Position numbers and translations under genes: made by a program. From Eleginops maclovinus (lineage: Eukaryota; Chordata; Actinopteri; Perciformes; Eleginopidae), in the NCBI RefSeq assembly GCF_036324505.1, contig NC_086351.1:6566001-6630000 (forward strand): a stretch of DNA of 64,000 bases, given 5' to 3'. Below, in pieces: positions 12,001 to 33,805 of this stretch. The notes below the pieces were generated by a model. That model had not been told where the DNA came from. It saw only the letters and a list, made by a program, of their open reading frames with translations, and searched no databases. The first letter of the stretch is position 1, and each line of letters begins with the position of its first letter.

Positions 12001-15000
12001 ACCTCCTCGGAGCGTTTTCATCAAAAGCGTCTGAAAAGGATATTTTGACAAGGAACCGGCCAGTTGTTTGACAGACTAGCATAGTCCCTTCGATTTGTAT
12101 TTTCTTTCTGCACTACTATCCATTTGTTTGAAAAAAAAATGTTTGGGGTCGCCACTACTCAAAACTCAGCGGCACAAATATTTTGTGTTCGCCCAGCCAA
12201 TCTAATCCAACAAAGTGTGTATTTGGTCTTTGTGATGAGCGCTTCTGTTACATATAAAGATCGGGAAAAACAGGCATGGCCAAAACAAGCAACTCCTACA
12301 TTTTTTTTTGTGGATTTCACCGGCAGTTTTCTGGAGAGTTAAGACACTTTCAGATATATTCATGGTAATGTTGTTCCAGAAGTGTTGCATTTATGTTTGT
12401 TGCAACCATACTCAAGGAGATGTTGACCAACTAGTTTGCCAAACATCATCTTTAAAGCTAATGATATGTCAATGTTGCACAACTTCTTTCTGCTTCCCTA
12501 AAGCAGCCAAGCAAATCAGTAAAACAGGTTAAAGAATGTCAACTAAAATCTTCCTCATCCCATTTTGACTCCTACAATCAGATGTAATACCAGAGAGCAT
12601 CCCCTGCTTTAAAAATGTATTATAGCTGAAAGTCAATAGCAGCACACAAGGCATCCGGCAGATCATCCTATTGACCTTCTTCAGTGATTTATGCCAGTCA
12701 GGGTGGGAACTGCTGGTAATATCAGACCTAAATATTACAGCTAATCCTTAAAGTTATTATTGCATGTAAATAAGTACTGAACTATCCAAAGACAATATCC
12801 AACAGTGACACAGTTGATTATACAGATGAATACTGCATGAACCTATAATTAAACAGTGAAAATACGTATTATTCAAAAAAAGATCAACTTTTCCAACAGT
12901 GAGGTCATAATTGATACAATAAAAATACTTTTACCCTCCAAAATAAGACAAAAAAAACCATCATTAAACCTCTTCCACATCATGCCGTATAGTGTTGATT
13001 CAAAGCATTACGCTTATGTATTTTCATCATATTCTATCGACGATTCCTGGAGCTGTCACAACACACTCCAATGTGACCTTTAGTGTCCTTGGTTTCATAT
13101 TTTTAATAATTACCCTGAGATGAAGTTATCTAACGAAATCAAAGGGCAACACGGTGGAGCAACCAGATGATCCTCGACATTTAATCAATCAGCAACCCAA
13201 TACTAATCTGTGAAACATATATTAAGGTTTCCATTGCAGTATTTAAACACTACATTTATTAAATATTTTTACATAATGCTTACCAATCTTAATGTAAATT
13301 CTTTTCTTGAGGGGGAAAACATCTGTACTTTTCCATGAATTATCTTTCCTTTCCGTGTGAAAACTCCTTCACAATCTTACAGAGAGGCAGATTTGCTGAA
13401 AGTGCTATACTGTTTTCTCTTTGCAATTGCAATGAGCTAAAAGAAACTTTTAATAAGCACTAAAGACATAACGTACTTTAAACGACAAAAGGGAAATGAA
13501 AGAAAGTCCATTAGAAACAACTTTGGTTACAAGGAAAGAATAAAGACAGAGGAAGCTGCTTTCAGCATGAAGGGTCATAACAAAGGAAAGTGGAAAGAGT
13601 TAACGTAAAAATAGAAAAGAATGGGGGAGTGAGAGGAGATTTGAGTAAAGTGAAGGAGTGATTGAGGTACAGTAGCAGCAGAGGAAACGTCGCACTCTCC
13701 ACGTATTGCTTTTCTGAGTGTACAGCAGAAGGGATGTTCTGGGGACTCGCAGCATATTGACAAGATCCTGACGCAAATGCTAACTGAAGATCCGATCTCG
13801 CCGCATTTCTATTTACTCTGGGGATTAAATTAAAGAACACAGCATCCAATTTCATACCTAGCTTCTCGCAACGGCTTTCCCAATGTGACATTTACATGTA
13901 GCATGCTGCCCTTTCGCTCTTCCCCTCTCCTTGACTCAAAGACGATACACAGTGTAGCAAACAAGGATTGTTGAGAGCGGAAATGGATGCTAGCTTTTGA
14001 CAGAATTTAAATATATTTGCTTATGGGACTAATCTTGACGTTTTCTCCTTCCCCCACATTGGAGAGTAGACGATTACTCTTCTGCCAGAGACAAATAGCT
14101 TATTCTGCCCCTGCTTTTATCGCATGAATCTGCATTGAAAGAACACTGCTTAGCTGCTCTCCACAGATAAAGATGGCAATTAGCTGCCAGAAGTTGAAGA
14201 TTGCACAATCCATTATGATGAAACCTCTGGCCCCGGCAGCAGAGTTATTTTAAAATTGTGGTTTCATCTGTTGTGGAAGAAAACGACTCTTTCGGTTTCA
14301 CATTCATTCATGCATGCACACACAACATATCTACAAAATCTCTTTTTCGGGGCTGTTAAAATGTGAGGCATCCCAATGAGAATCAATGCACCATCTTAAA
14401 CATCTTTGTCTTTCTGTAAGTTTCAGCTTTACCCAATTCATTAAATCGTTCGGCCGCATGGTTAAGTCACTTTGACCGTCATACACATCACCTCGACAAG
14501 TGTTTGTTGATATACGCAACAACAAAAAACATTGGTATCGGCATCACCAATCAGTATCGACCCAGAATTTTACAACAAGTGCATCCCTAGAGGCAACATA
14601 AAACAAGTTGAAGAAATACTCCGTAATCGTCACCTTTCCCGACCATACATGAGGGAAAGCCTTCCTAACATCCTTCTAAAATAAACAAGTTAATGAGTTT
14701 ATGTGAGGAACGTTAAGCTGCAGTCACATGACACACAGTAAAACGTTTATGGATGCCACACTACTAGGCGTGAACAAAATTGTAATCAAACTTCAAATTA
14801 TTTCAACTTCAACCTTGTTTACCGCTGAGATTTCGATGCGCAACCAATCAGATGACAGCTGAATGAAGCACTGCAAGCTAGCAGGGGAGAAGGAAACGTC
14901 ATTAGCCATTTCCCCTGAGGGGCTCTGCACCTTACCTCGCTGTAAGCTAAAAGCAAATTGTCCATCATGTAAATGCAGCTTTACTATAGCATGATACGGC

Positions 15001-16038
15001 CATAAAGTGTGGCATTGATGATTTCGAACTGGTAAAATCAGACATGGAGCGATGACTAAACACCTACTGCAGAGGAGTCTGCATCAGGACCCCTCTACAT
15101 CTTCTGTAAATCCAGCTTTAATCGGCCAAACTAGATCAAACTCGAGCTGGGAACCTTCTTGGCACCGGCCCCAATGTAATGCTGATATTACTTTGTTGTA
15201 TATGATCTGTAAGAAATATGTAGTGATTGTTTGCTAATGTGCTTGCCTTCATAATTGAATAAGCTGATCCTGAGGCTCATCAATGTGGAGTTTATTTTCT
15301 GGCCTCCAGCAGTCTGATAGTGCTTAATGCAGCTTTAAAACAAACAAATCACAATCTACTGACTCTCTCATCGTCCCTCTCATTCCTCAAGTTTTAGTAT
15401 TGACAACAGTACAATCCATTAGTTTACAGTGTCCTTGCTGTTATTACTTTCTAATGATGTGTTACTTTACGAGTAGCGCAAGTAGAAGAGGCCTAGATAG
15501 CTTACCTAAAGGGAAAAGAGCAGTTTTCTACTTTACTGCATACAGAACAGCCGCTTCATTAAAGAGAAAAAAGTAAACAAAAAGTTAATACCTATAATAA
15601 AAATAATACCAGCGAGTGGGAATTAGGCTATTTTTGGCAGTTGTTATTCATTTTGTTCTCAAATTATTTGGTTTTATGCCTTTATGACTACTGCAGGCAA
15701 TGAATAGTGTTTGTTACTAAAAGCACTGGATAATTATATGTTAATTCAAATGTTAGAAAAAGTGTTTTGTTGATTCTTGTGAAATGTAATTTGACAATAA
15801 CGGAGGGCTTCACTGTGGGAAAGATGAATTGTTTACTAAAAAATAAGGCTATGAGGATCTAGTTTATGTTGACACAAACCATATATACGGTTAAAATGTG
15901 TTTACTACCTTTATTTATTATTCTATTGGAACTCTTATAACGCCTCATATTTAATGAATGCTTCAAAGACACTTTGACACCATCACTATCAACTCCTCAT
16001 ATTACTTTAACAGCCTACTTCAAAACACCATTCACCTA
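9027..16038. other. Unique intronic sequence
   Basis: No exon, RNA gene or mobile element was recognised. Notable composition: an oligo-A run near 11420-11434 and a purine-rich plus strand at about 13490-13690. The block around 14170-14290 is one of several that look single-copy and mixed enough to be possible conserved noncoding DNA. Confidence 0.4.
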
Positions 16039-16270
16039 CAGTGCCGGAAAAAATTAAGAGACCACTCCAAAGGTTTCTTAAATCTTTATCTCTACATGTA
16101 TGGCAGCCATTCCAGTGACAGTTGAATTCCAACACAGAGAAAAATTGTCAGTAGTTTATAGAATACAATACAAAAATTAAGAATTCATTTAACTCAAAGA
16201 CATGTCTATAAATAATAAAACAAGAGAAAATGATAATGCTGAAGTTGCCTCTTAATTTTTTCCGCGGCTG
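16039..16270. mobile_element. Tc1/mariner-type MITE, copy 1 (232 bp)
   Basis: The terminal inverted repeats are 27 bp long and match at 22 of 27 positions. They share the core cggaaaaaattaagag: left end 16039-16065, right end 16244-16270 on the opposite strand. The element is flanked on both sides by TA (16037-16038 and 16271-16272), the target duplication of Tc1/mariner transposons. The interior is AT-rich with no transposase. The end sequence and subterminal text resemble a teleost Tc1 family known to me by its 'aaaaaattaagagaccac' ends, so this is best read as an internally deleted non-autonomous derivative. A related copy lies at 19030-19234 in the opposite orientation. Confidence 0.85.
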
Positions 16271-18001
16271 TATATTAGCATATGATTATTTGAATCAGGG
16301 ATGTGTTAACTAATGGATTCACTAACCAATCACTTCAAGACTAAAATGCACTTGGTCTTGCAGCTTACTCATTGAATTAAGCAGTGTCTTAGACAGATGA
16401 TGTTATAAAAAAGTCTCTTTACTTCTGGCATTATGAGCAGGTGTGTGATCTTTTTTTTTGGATTTCATCAGAAAATAAGTCTGGATTAGTTGCTTCAGAG
16501 TATAACACCTACAGCGTGATTAAAGGACTTCAAGGTGCTTCAAAGGGATCCCTCCTAACTGAGAACCTCAGGGCAATAAAAACAGCAAGGAGATCACACA
16601 CTGTATTTTCAAAAGAGCTTGCATCAGCGCCTCAATAACCCAGAGTCCCTGCAGGTTTGATGGAAGCGGACCTCAGGTATGGAAGACAATACCCGTATAA
16701 GTCTTATTAGGAGTTGATCCACCTTTTATTAAAGGTTTCTTTATGGCGGATTTCTCTGTGGCTCAGCAGTGTGAACTGACTGATATGCTTCACTGCAGAC
16801 GACCTGCGGACCCCTCCGGATCTCGCTCCAATTAGAGGCTCTGGGAGACAGAGACACCCCTGCAGGTTGTGAGCTGTTCCCTGCTGAGTGAAAGGTAAGG
16901 AGGATGCGGTGACAAAAGCTCGCTGAGGCGCAAAGAGAAAAGGTGCCACATGTTATCTTTTTCTACAGACAGATTAAAACGGATGGAGAATATATTTTTA
17001 GTTTTTTCTTGAAATTCAGTTATTTAAACTTTGCTTTGAGAAGTGGTGTAATGATATCAGAAAAAACCCTGTTTGCTGTAGCTTTCAGGTTTTTTTCTTG
17101 CCTAACTTTAACTGGGGGTTTAAACATTGTTACCAGTCCTGATTGATGAACATTTTTCAAAAGAAACCGATCACAATGACAATAAGATCATATCTGTTGA
17201 TTGTGTTTTGTTGTTCTTACTGACCCAGCGACGAAAACACTAAGCATGAAACCAAAGAATTACAGAAGGGGCTCCAAATTACCGCTTCAAGAGGACGACA
17301 ACATATAGATAAGATAAATACATTTGAGTAAATACAGTATAAACAAACCTGTCTGCAGATTAATCAAAACAGACTGCCTCCCTATTGCTCTTCCCTCGAT
17401 GATAACTACGTCTAATGTCTACTTATTGAAATATTATCCACAGCATAGTCAAAAGAATAAAAAACAAAGGATAAAAACGGCGTCACTGATTCCAGGGCTG
17501 GCTGTTACGGTTTAATCGATCTTGAAGGGCAAACTTTGCTTTGTGATATTTATAATGGTCACATAATACCGGTGTTTCCTAATGCAGAACCAATAACCAA
17601 TATGCTTTACTTTCACTTTATGGAAGCAGTGTCTTTAGTTTTAATGTATCAGCCTTTCAACAAAACTCAACTTTATAGATCTTCACTTCCTCCTTGTAGT
17701 TCTTGGTGTAAGTTCAGAGAAGCAGAGCAAATATTTGTGAGCTTATGAGAATTGTTTCAACAAAAACTGCCCTTTCCCGACAGACTTGTAATAATAATAC
17801 TGGTGGAGTATATAGCGTAAAGAGATCATTACCATGGGACAAATAAAATCTGCTTGTTCCAATGCTTCTAAATAACAAAACCAAAATATTTCCCTCTTTA
17901 CTTTAACACAGTCTTCCAGAGAAAAAACGTCAAAAGGAAAAACAAAATAGAAACATGACTTTCTAGCATTTTGAGCCTCGTGGCCAAATGCAGACACTCA
18001 C
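16271..18001. other. Intronic sequence between MITE copy 1 and the exon
   Basis: No further exon was recognised. The 16620-16950 part is somewhat more GC-rich but shows no coding pattern that I could match. Confidence 0.4.
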
Positions 18002-18098
18002 CAAACATGTTGCCAATGTGCCCGTTTCTCGTCAAAGGCCGCAGCTCATTCTTGCCCCAGGCGTAGCGCTTGTAGTTGTCCCAGGCAAACTTCATCAT
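18002..18098 (-). CDS. man1c1: Internal exon of a Golgi class I alpha-1,2-mannosidase (MAN1C1-like)
   Basis: Read on the minus strand, this 97 bp exon encodes 32 codons plus one base. The peptide begins MMKFAWDNYKRYAWGKNE and ends GHIGNMFG. From memory of the family, MAN1C1 has the same pattern (MM-FAW--YKRYA-GKNELRPLT--G--GNMFG), and the GKNELRPLT and GNMFG parts fit MAN1C1 better than MAN1A1 or MAN1A2. This is the start of the glycosyl hydrolase family 47 (alpha/alpha)7 barrel, which trims alpha-1,2-mannose from Man8-9 N-glycans in the Golgi lumen. The acceptor is a pyrimidine-rich tract ending in gttgcag (AG at 18099-18100). The donor is TTTG/gtgagt (GT at 18000-18001). The exon starts in phase 0 and ends in phase 1, so skipping it would shift the frame. 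The transmembrane/stem exon, the exon ending near REKIK, and all later catalytic exons were not found and probably lie outside the window. The paralogue assignment is less certain than the family. Confidence 0.9.
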
Positions 18099-19029
18099 CT
18101 GCAACATAAACAGAGGGCAGACAAACTAGTCAGTGGACTGAGAGAAAAAACCACACCGACATAATTAAATTGGTCTACTGTAGCTCAAAGTCAAAACAGA
18201 ATGACAGCTTGTAGATCAGACAGGATTAAGGACTTTCATTCCAAAAACACGCACTGCTATACGATATGATTGACTTTTCCCTGCAGCTACTCCTCCTACC
18301 TTAAAAATGTAATGATGTCAGTAGATTAAGAGCCAGACATTGATGCCCTATAATACTCCATGGCTGCTGCTGAAAAGTATATATGGATTTGGTGTGAAGA
18401 AAACTGTCTTTGTTGAATAACAAAAAACAAAACAAGCAAGACAGGGAATTGGAAGATGAAGAGACATAAAGTGTAATCATTGCAGCTAAAAAGCACAGAG
18501 TTGAGTGATGCTTCTCTGCCCGTAGCGACAGACTGTCGACATACTGACAAAACAAACTATAGCGATAGCTCACAGATTATTAAATTATAGCTGACAAAGC
18601 AACAATTCAATCAAACATTTCTTTGTGAGGCATTGCCATAAAGATATCACAAATGAGAATAAAGCAATATATAGCTAGCATTAGGCCAGCTACCCACGCG
18701 TGTTTCGCCGGTGTAATGTCTACTCTGTCCATCGTATACATGTAGCATGTTGGCATGCTAACATTTGCTAAAAGGTACTTAATAAAGTTCAACAAAGGCT
18801 CATGGGAATGCCATCAGTTGGCAGGTATTTGGGCATTAAACAACGTTTAACCTGATGAAGAGGCTAGCTTTAACGACAGGGGATCATCAAGTTAGACCAT
18901 CAGCCAGTGCAGTCATCCTGAAGTCGGGCATAGAGTTATGTACCAATTGTCATCGCAATCCATTCACAATGAGAATAAACGTGACTAAAAGACAAACATT
19001 GTAACCTAATCTTGGTAAATGTGGAGGTT

Positions 19030-19234
19030 TGTCAACCACTGCGGCATTATCAGTTTCTCTAGTTTTACTATTCATAGGTATGTCTTAGAGTTTAACGTTT
19101 TATTGTATTCTATAAATTACTGTCAACATTTCTCTGTGTTGGTATTCAACAGACACTGGAATAGCTGCCATAAATGTAGAGATTAAGATTGAAGAAAACA
19201 TGAGAGCGGTGACTTCAGTTTTTCCAGAGCTGTA
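19030..19234. mobile_element. Tc1/mariner-type MITE, copy 2 (decayed, opposite orientation)
   Basis: Aligned with the reverse complement of the element at 16039-16270, this stretch shares long blocks in the same order. Examples are gcattatca, ttgtattctataaa, tttctctgtgttgg, cactggaat and atgtagaga. It lacks about a dozen internal bases present in copy 1. The right terminal repeat is recognisable but mutated (tttttccagagctgta), while the left terminal repeat has mostly decayed. The boundaries are approximate. Confidence 0.75.
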
Positions 19235-19307
19235 TGTAATAGCTGTTGAAATGTAGCCGTTTGTAAAAACCTGAGTGATGGAATATTTTTGAGTTTAAGA
19301 GAAAATA

Positions 19308-19382
19308 ATCAGAATCAGAAGAACTTTAATCGTCCAATAGATGGGAAATTTACAGTTGTACAGCAGAAAGAGCCAAAGACAG
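19308..19382. repeat. Teleost interspersed repeat fragment (LINE-tail-like)
   Basis: The text aatcagaatcagaagaactt followed by taatcg...gggaaattta...acagcagaaagagc resembles the 3' ends of widespread teleost retroelements of the type 'aatcagaatcag...actttattgatcc...gggaaatt...acagcag'. Only a short fragment remains, and the family was not determined. Confidence 0.5.
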
Positions 19383-19533
19383 CTTAATATTACACCCATA
19401 ATAAGCTATGATTAGTGATATCTGAACTATAACACATTTGTTTTTATCAAGGTTTATCAAATATATCAAACACGACCATGTGAACCTTGTTTGCAGTGAT
19501 ATCTCACATGTATGACAATAAAACAGTAGTTAT

Positions 19534-19614
19534 TATATCTATCTATCTATATCTATATATATCTATATCTATATATCTATCTATCTATCTATCTATATCT
19601 ATCTATATACTGTA

Positions 19615-19661
<47 letters not shown>

Positions 19662-19697
19662 ATATATATATATATATAGATATATATATACACACAT
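19534..19697. repeat. Compound ATCT / TA microsatellite
   Basis: Tracts of (ATCT)n alternate with TATA-rich segments and end in a (TA)n/(CA)n run. The longest pure ATCT block is at about 19617-19660. The apparent open frame across it (19487-19945) is a by-product of the repeat. Confidence 0.95.
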
Positions 19698-30354
<10,657 letters not shown>

Positions 30355-30565
30355 CACACAGAGCACCTAGGCCACCTATCACAAACAAATAGTTGTAGTA
30401 CTTAAAGCACGTTTGAAACCAATGCATCAGCACTTACAATGGCTTGGCTTATTTAAAGCAAATACATCTACACATGTTCTTCACTTGTATATTATAGTTT
30501 ACTACACACATTGTAAATTGCTTTCGGTAAAAAAACATCAGCTGAATGTAATGTAAAGTAATAGT
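30355..30565 (+). mobile_element. LINE 3' untranslated tail, decayed (copy A)
   Basis: This matches the 3' part of the LINE remnant at 40700-40910 in order. Both contain atagttgtagtac, aatgcatc, a ggc...ctt.tt/ctt.aagc segment, and a terminal block related to the teleost LINE tail 'ttgtaagtcgctttggataaaagcgtc.gctaaatgtaatgtaa'. Here that block reads cattgtaaattgctttcgg...aacatcagctgaatgtaatgtaa. No coding part remains. The strand is that of the tail read 5' to 3'. Confidence 0.7.
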
Positions 30566-33486
30566 AAATTGAGCATGCAGTGGTGGGTATCACATTTATG
30601 CAGACTCCTTTACATTAACATTGGGCCTAACTACTCAATAAGTTGAGCTGATTGTTTCCTCCAACAGATACCATGACTCCACCTCATTTAGAACAAGGGC
30701 CAATAAATCAAACAAATTGCAATCAAAAACCATACTGTTAAATATATCGAGTTGGAGGTCAGAAAAGTATTGAAACAGCTGAGGAGGTTCACAGAGAAAA
30801 GTTTGAACATTGGAAACCAACAACACCTAAAAACCACATAGAAGGAAAGAGGCTTTTTAATTGTCCAGGAAGAAAAGAGGTAATCCTTTCATCTGCCATG
30901 GATGCCCCCTCTTTTGGTTACCACTTTGCAATCATGTGCAACTTCTATTTTCTCAACAACAATAGACCTACTTTTTCAATGCTAGAATCTCTGCTGGCTT
31001 GCAAAACACCTTTCTTTCTTTTCTTTTGTCTTAATCTAGACTCAGCCTTTTTTCTTTCAATTCAATATATCGGCTACTAAAATACACCACATGTTCTTAA
31101 ATGGCAAAGTGCGATGAAGTGAATCTGTAGGGATTTTTCGCTTTTACTGTTGAAATCATCATGATAAACGGCATCCTTGATGATTTTGTATTTAAATTCT
31201 GCAGCCCTAACCCTAACTCTAACCTTCTGCTATATTACCTTCTGTACACCTACTCAGTCACTACAGGGTTGCAGTCACTACTAGTATTTCCAGATTATAA
31301 ATAGAATTCCTTTTGCTGTATGCAGGTTAATAACTTAATAACATAATGAGGCAGAAAAGATTCAGACATATTGGATATGAAAAGTCTTCCTGTGTATAAA
31401 GCAGATCCATTACCACTAAAGCAACCCAGTCAGCAAATGTATGCAGTTTGGGATTAAAGCTTGATGAACAAAGCCAATGCTCCTGCATGAAAAAGAAAAT
31501 GGCTGTAGTACACTTAATGTGTTTTACATTATTGCAAAAAGCTCCACACAAGAATCACAACTAACACCAGCAGTGAGGTTTATCTGTCCCTTGTGTTCTT
31601 CGACCGGCAGCAGCGACCAAGAACACGGTGTTTAAGCAGTTCTGTGTCTCACAAAAAGCGTTTTGTGCTTGAGTTTCAATCCATTTTACCCTTTTAAATG
31701 TGTCCTGGGAGCGGGAGAAAATGAGTTACAGTCCGTGGCAATCCTTGCGTTTCTCAGTGTGGCCATAACAGAAGATCCGCAGAGACAGGAGCGAGGAACT
31801 TAAAAAAACCAAGAGGTCCGTCTTGACTGTTTTGTAGGAGATTATTGTTTCACCCCTTGATCTTTCCATTTGTATTGCTTTCTGCTACTTTGCTAGTTTT
31901 CCCTTGCCTTGTTTGTGCTTACCTTTGCCAAGCTCTTTTATCTTTTTTTCTCTCCTTTGATTTTTTCCATCTACTTTCCCATGTTATGATATTTTCCTCT
32001 CGTCTCATCTCATCTCAAATCTCCTGCTTCTATTTTGGTTTATCTGATGAGCGAGTGAAAGGGTACAGTGTAGAGAAAAATGTTTTCTTCATTTTGTAGG
32101 CTTTGTTTGTCTACATAAAAATCACAGCAGAGGCCTGTAACTTGCCATCTGTCGGCTGCATGAAAGACTTGCCAGAGATGGGCAACAGTTCTGATTGAGG
32201 CAGAAAAAAGCTCAAGGTGGACCTATAAATGTTGTGGACCTACAAAACACTTATGGCCCATCTTTGGTTTAAGCCTTGAGAGAAGAGTAGTGCACACTCA
32301 ATGATTGTACAGCTACAGTACAGCTAGCTTCTGTCGTCAACAGATGCTGTTAATTCTGATATTTGCACATGCAGTCCTATCTGTTGTGTTAGGATTCAAA
32401 TGCTCTTCCCTCCTCTGTATCTGCAAAACACTGATAAGTCCCAGAGAGACTCACATTACACCCTTCTTTCTCTTTCACCCCTTTGTGAACATATCCCGGG
32501 GCTTTTAGTTATATAGTGTGTCTGTATGTGAAGACGCCTGTGTGTTTGAAGAGAAGCAGAGAGAAAACAAAAATAGGACAGAAAGTCTGACTGCAAATGT
32601 GGGAAAAAGCACTAATGCAAATGGATGTGTTTGTTATTAGTGTGCTCAGTGGTGGTTCGAGGCAGGTGTCTGTGTTTCCGCTCGCATTATTTACAGGCTG
32701 AGCGAGGCGGGGAAACCTGCAGGAAGCTGACTTGATAAGCAACACAGTGTATCATTTTTTTAAATAAGAGGTGATAAATATGTACTCTGTCTTGTCCCTT
32801 GTCTCATGCTTACACTGATAATGTATGTGACGGCAATGATAAACTGCAATCTGCATTAGCTGCTGTGTACGAGCAATAGCGGGGGAGATATGAAATATCA
32901 TTAACGTCTGAGAGTCAAGTCCTAATACGGGTTTGAAAATGATGATAGCAGCACGGTGCGAGGAGAAAAACCTAGTCGTACAAACACGGCGACACACACA
33001 CGCTTTCAATTTCGTTCTCAGCTGAATTCACACACATTCCTCCTTTGTAATTTAACTTACTGCAGCAAACCTACCCAGTGTTGATCAATGGCCATCAGCC
33101 TCGAATCCGAACCCACCAAACGCTGTTCCAGACAGATGTTTTTCACTGACCAGACATTGATTAGACGCGAAAATCCAGGCCTGATCCAGACATGGTCAAT
33201 ATGCGGTTTTAGCCCGAGGGCCACAGTGTTATTTTAAATGAATCAGAAACCTTTAACCCTGTATCTCCTTCTTTGCAGTGGCATAAAAAGGAAAAGAACA
33301 ATCTCCCTTACATTATCTTCTTGAATGTAAAAAGCACGGCCATATAAACTAATTACTGTTCCTCGGGGTGAAAATGAGCTCTGGGACCCAATTTAGATAC
33401 AATACAGACACAATTATTCGATGAATACAATACTAGCATCATATCAACAACAACATCTACAAAGAAAGACCTCAAAGGAATAGCTT
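30566..33486. other. Unique intronic sequence
   Basis: No exon was recognised. A pyrimidine-rich plus strand at about 31840-32040 and a very short telomere-like stretch near 31205-31225 are the only compositional features. Confidence 0.4.
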
Positions 33487-33790
33487 AATAATTTAGGAAA
33501 TACAGTTATTGGCTTTCTGGAAGAGAGTGAGAGGATAAAATGGTACCACTCTTGTCTGGGTTCATACGGCTAGCAGCCGGCTAGCTTAGTTTAGCATAAA
33601 GACTGGAAACGGGGGGGAAACCGCTAGCTTGCTCTGTGCTAATGAAATAAAATCAGCCTACCAGCACCTCGAAAGCTTACTAATGAACAAGTTGTATCTT
33701 CTTTGATCAATCCGTACAAAAATAGAAGAGTACAAAAGACAATTTGTTGTTTTACACAACGAAACACGCTGAACTATTTTCTGCATTGAA
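33487..33790 (+). repeat. Common teleost interspersed repeat (ttagcataaagactgg type), copy 1
   Basis: This contains in order the words that mark a very widespread fish repeat: ttggctttctgg, agagtgagaggat, taccactctt, gccggctagctta, ttagcataaagactggaaac, gaaaccgctagc, ctaccagcacctc, aagcttactaatgaaca, gttgtatct and aatccgtacaaaaa. I recognise the repeat but cannot assign its class with certainty. Related copies lie at 53100-53265 and 57445-57595, all in the same orientation. The right boundary is uncertain. Confidence 0.75.
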
Positions 33791-33792
33791 CA

Positions 33793-33805
33793 GTTGCTAG
33801 GCAAC
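33793..33805. promoter_or_regulatory. Candidate palindromic RFX X-box
   Basis: The 13 bases gttgctaggcaac form an almost perfect inverted repeat (gttgc-nnn-gcaac) that fits the X-box bound by RFX dimers. It lies at or just beyond the right end of the interspersed repeat, so it may have been carried in by that repeat. Binding is inferred from the motif only. Confidence 0.4.

Larger units (their letters stand above)
1..18001 (-). other. man1c1: Inferred intron downstream of the mannosidase exon (partial)
   Basis: This stretch follows the donor site at 18000-18001 in transcript order. I looked on the minus strand for the next expected exon, which should encode GATVIDSLDTL soon after the phase-1 junction, and saw no match. 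The intron is therefore inferred to be more than 18 kb, although a by-eye search can miss a short exon. The short repeats inside are listed separately. Confidence 0.6.

Noticed and set aside
31205..31225. Telomere-like cctaaccctaac stretch
   Set aside because: Only about three imperfect units, which is too short to call an interstitial telomeric repeat.
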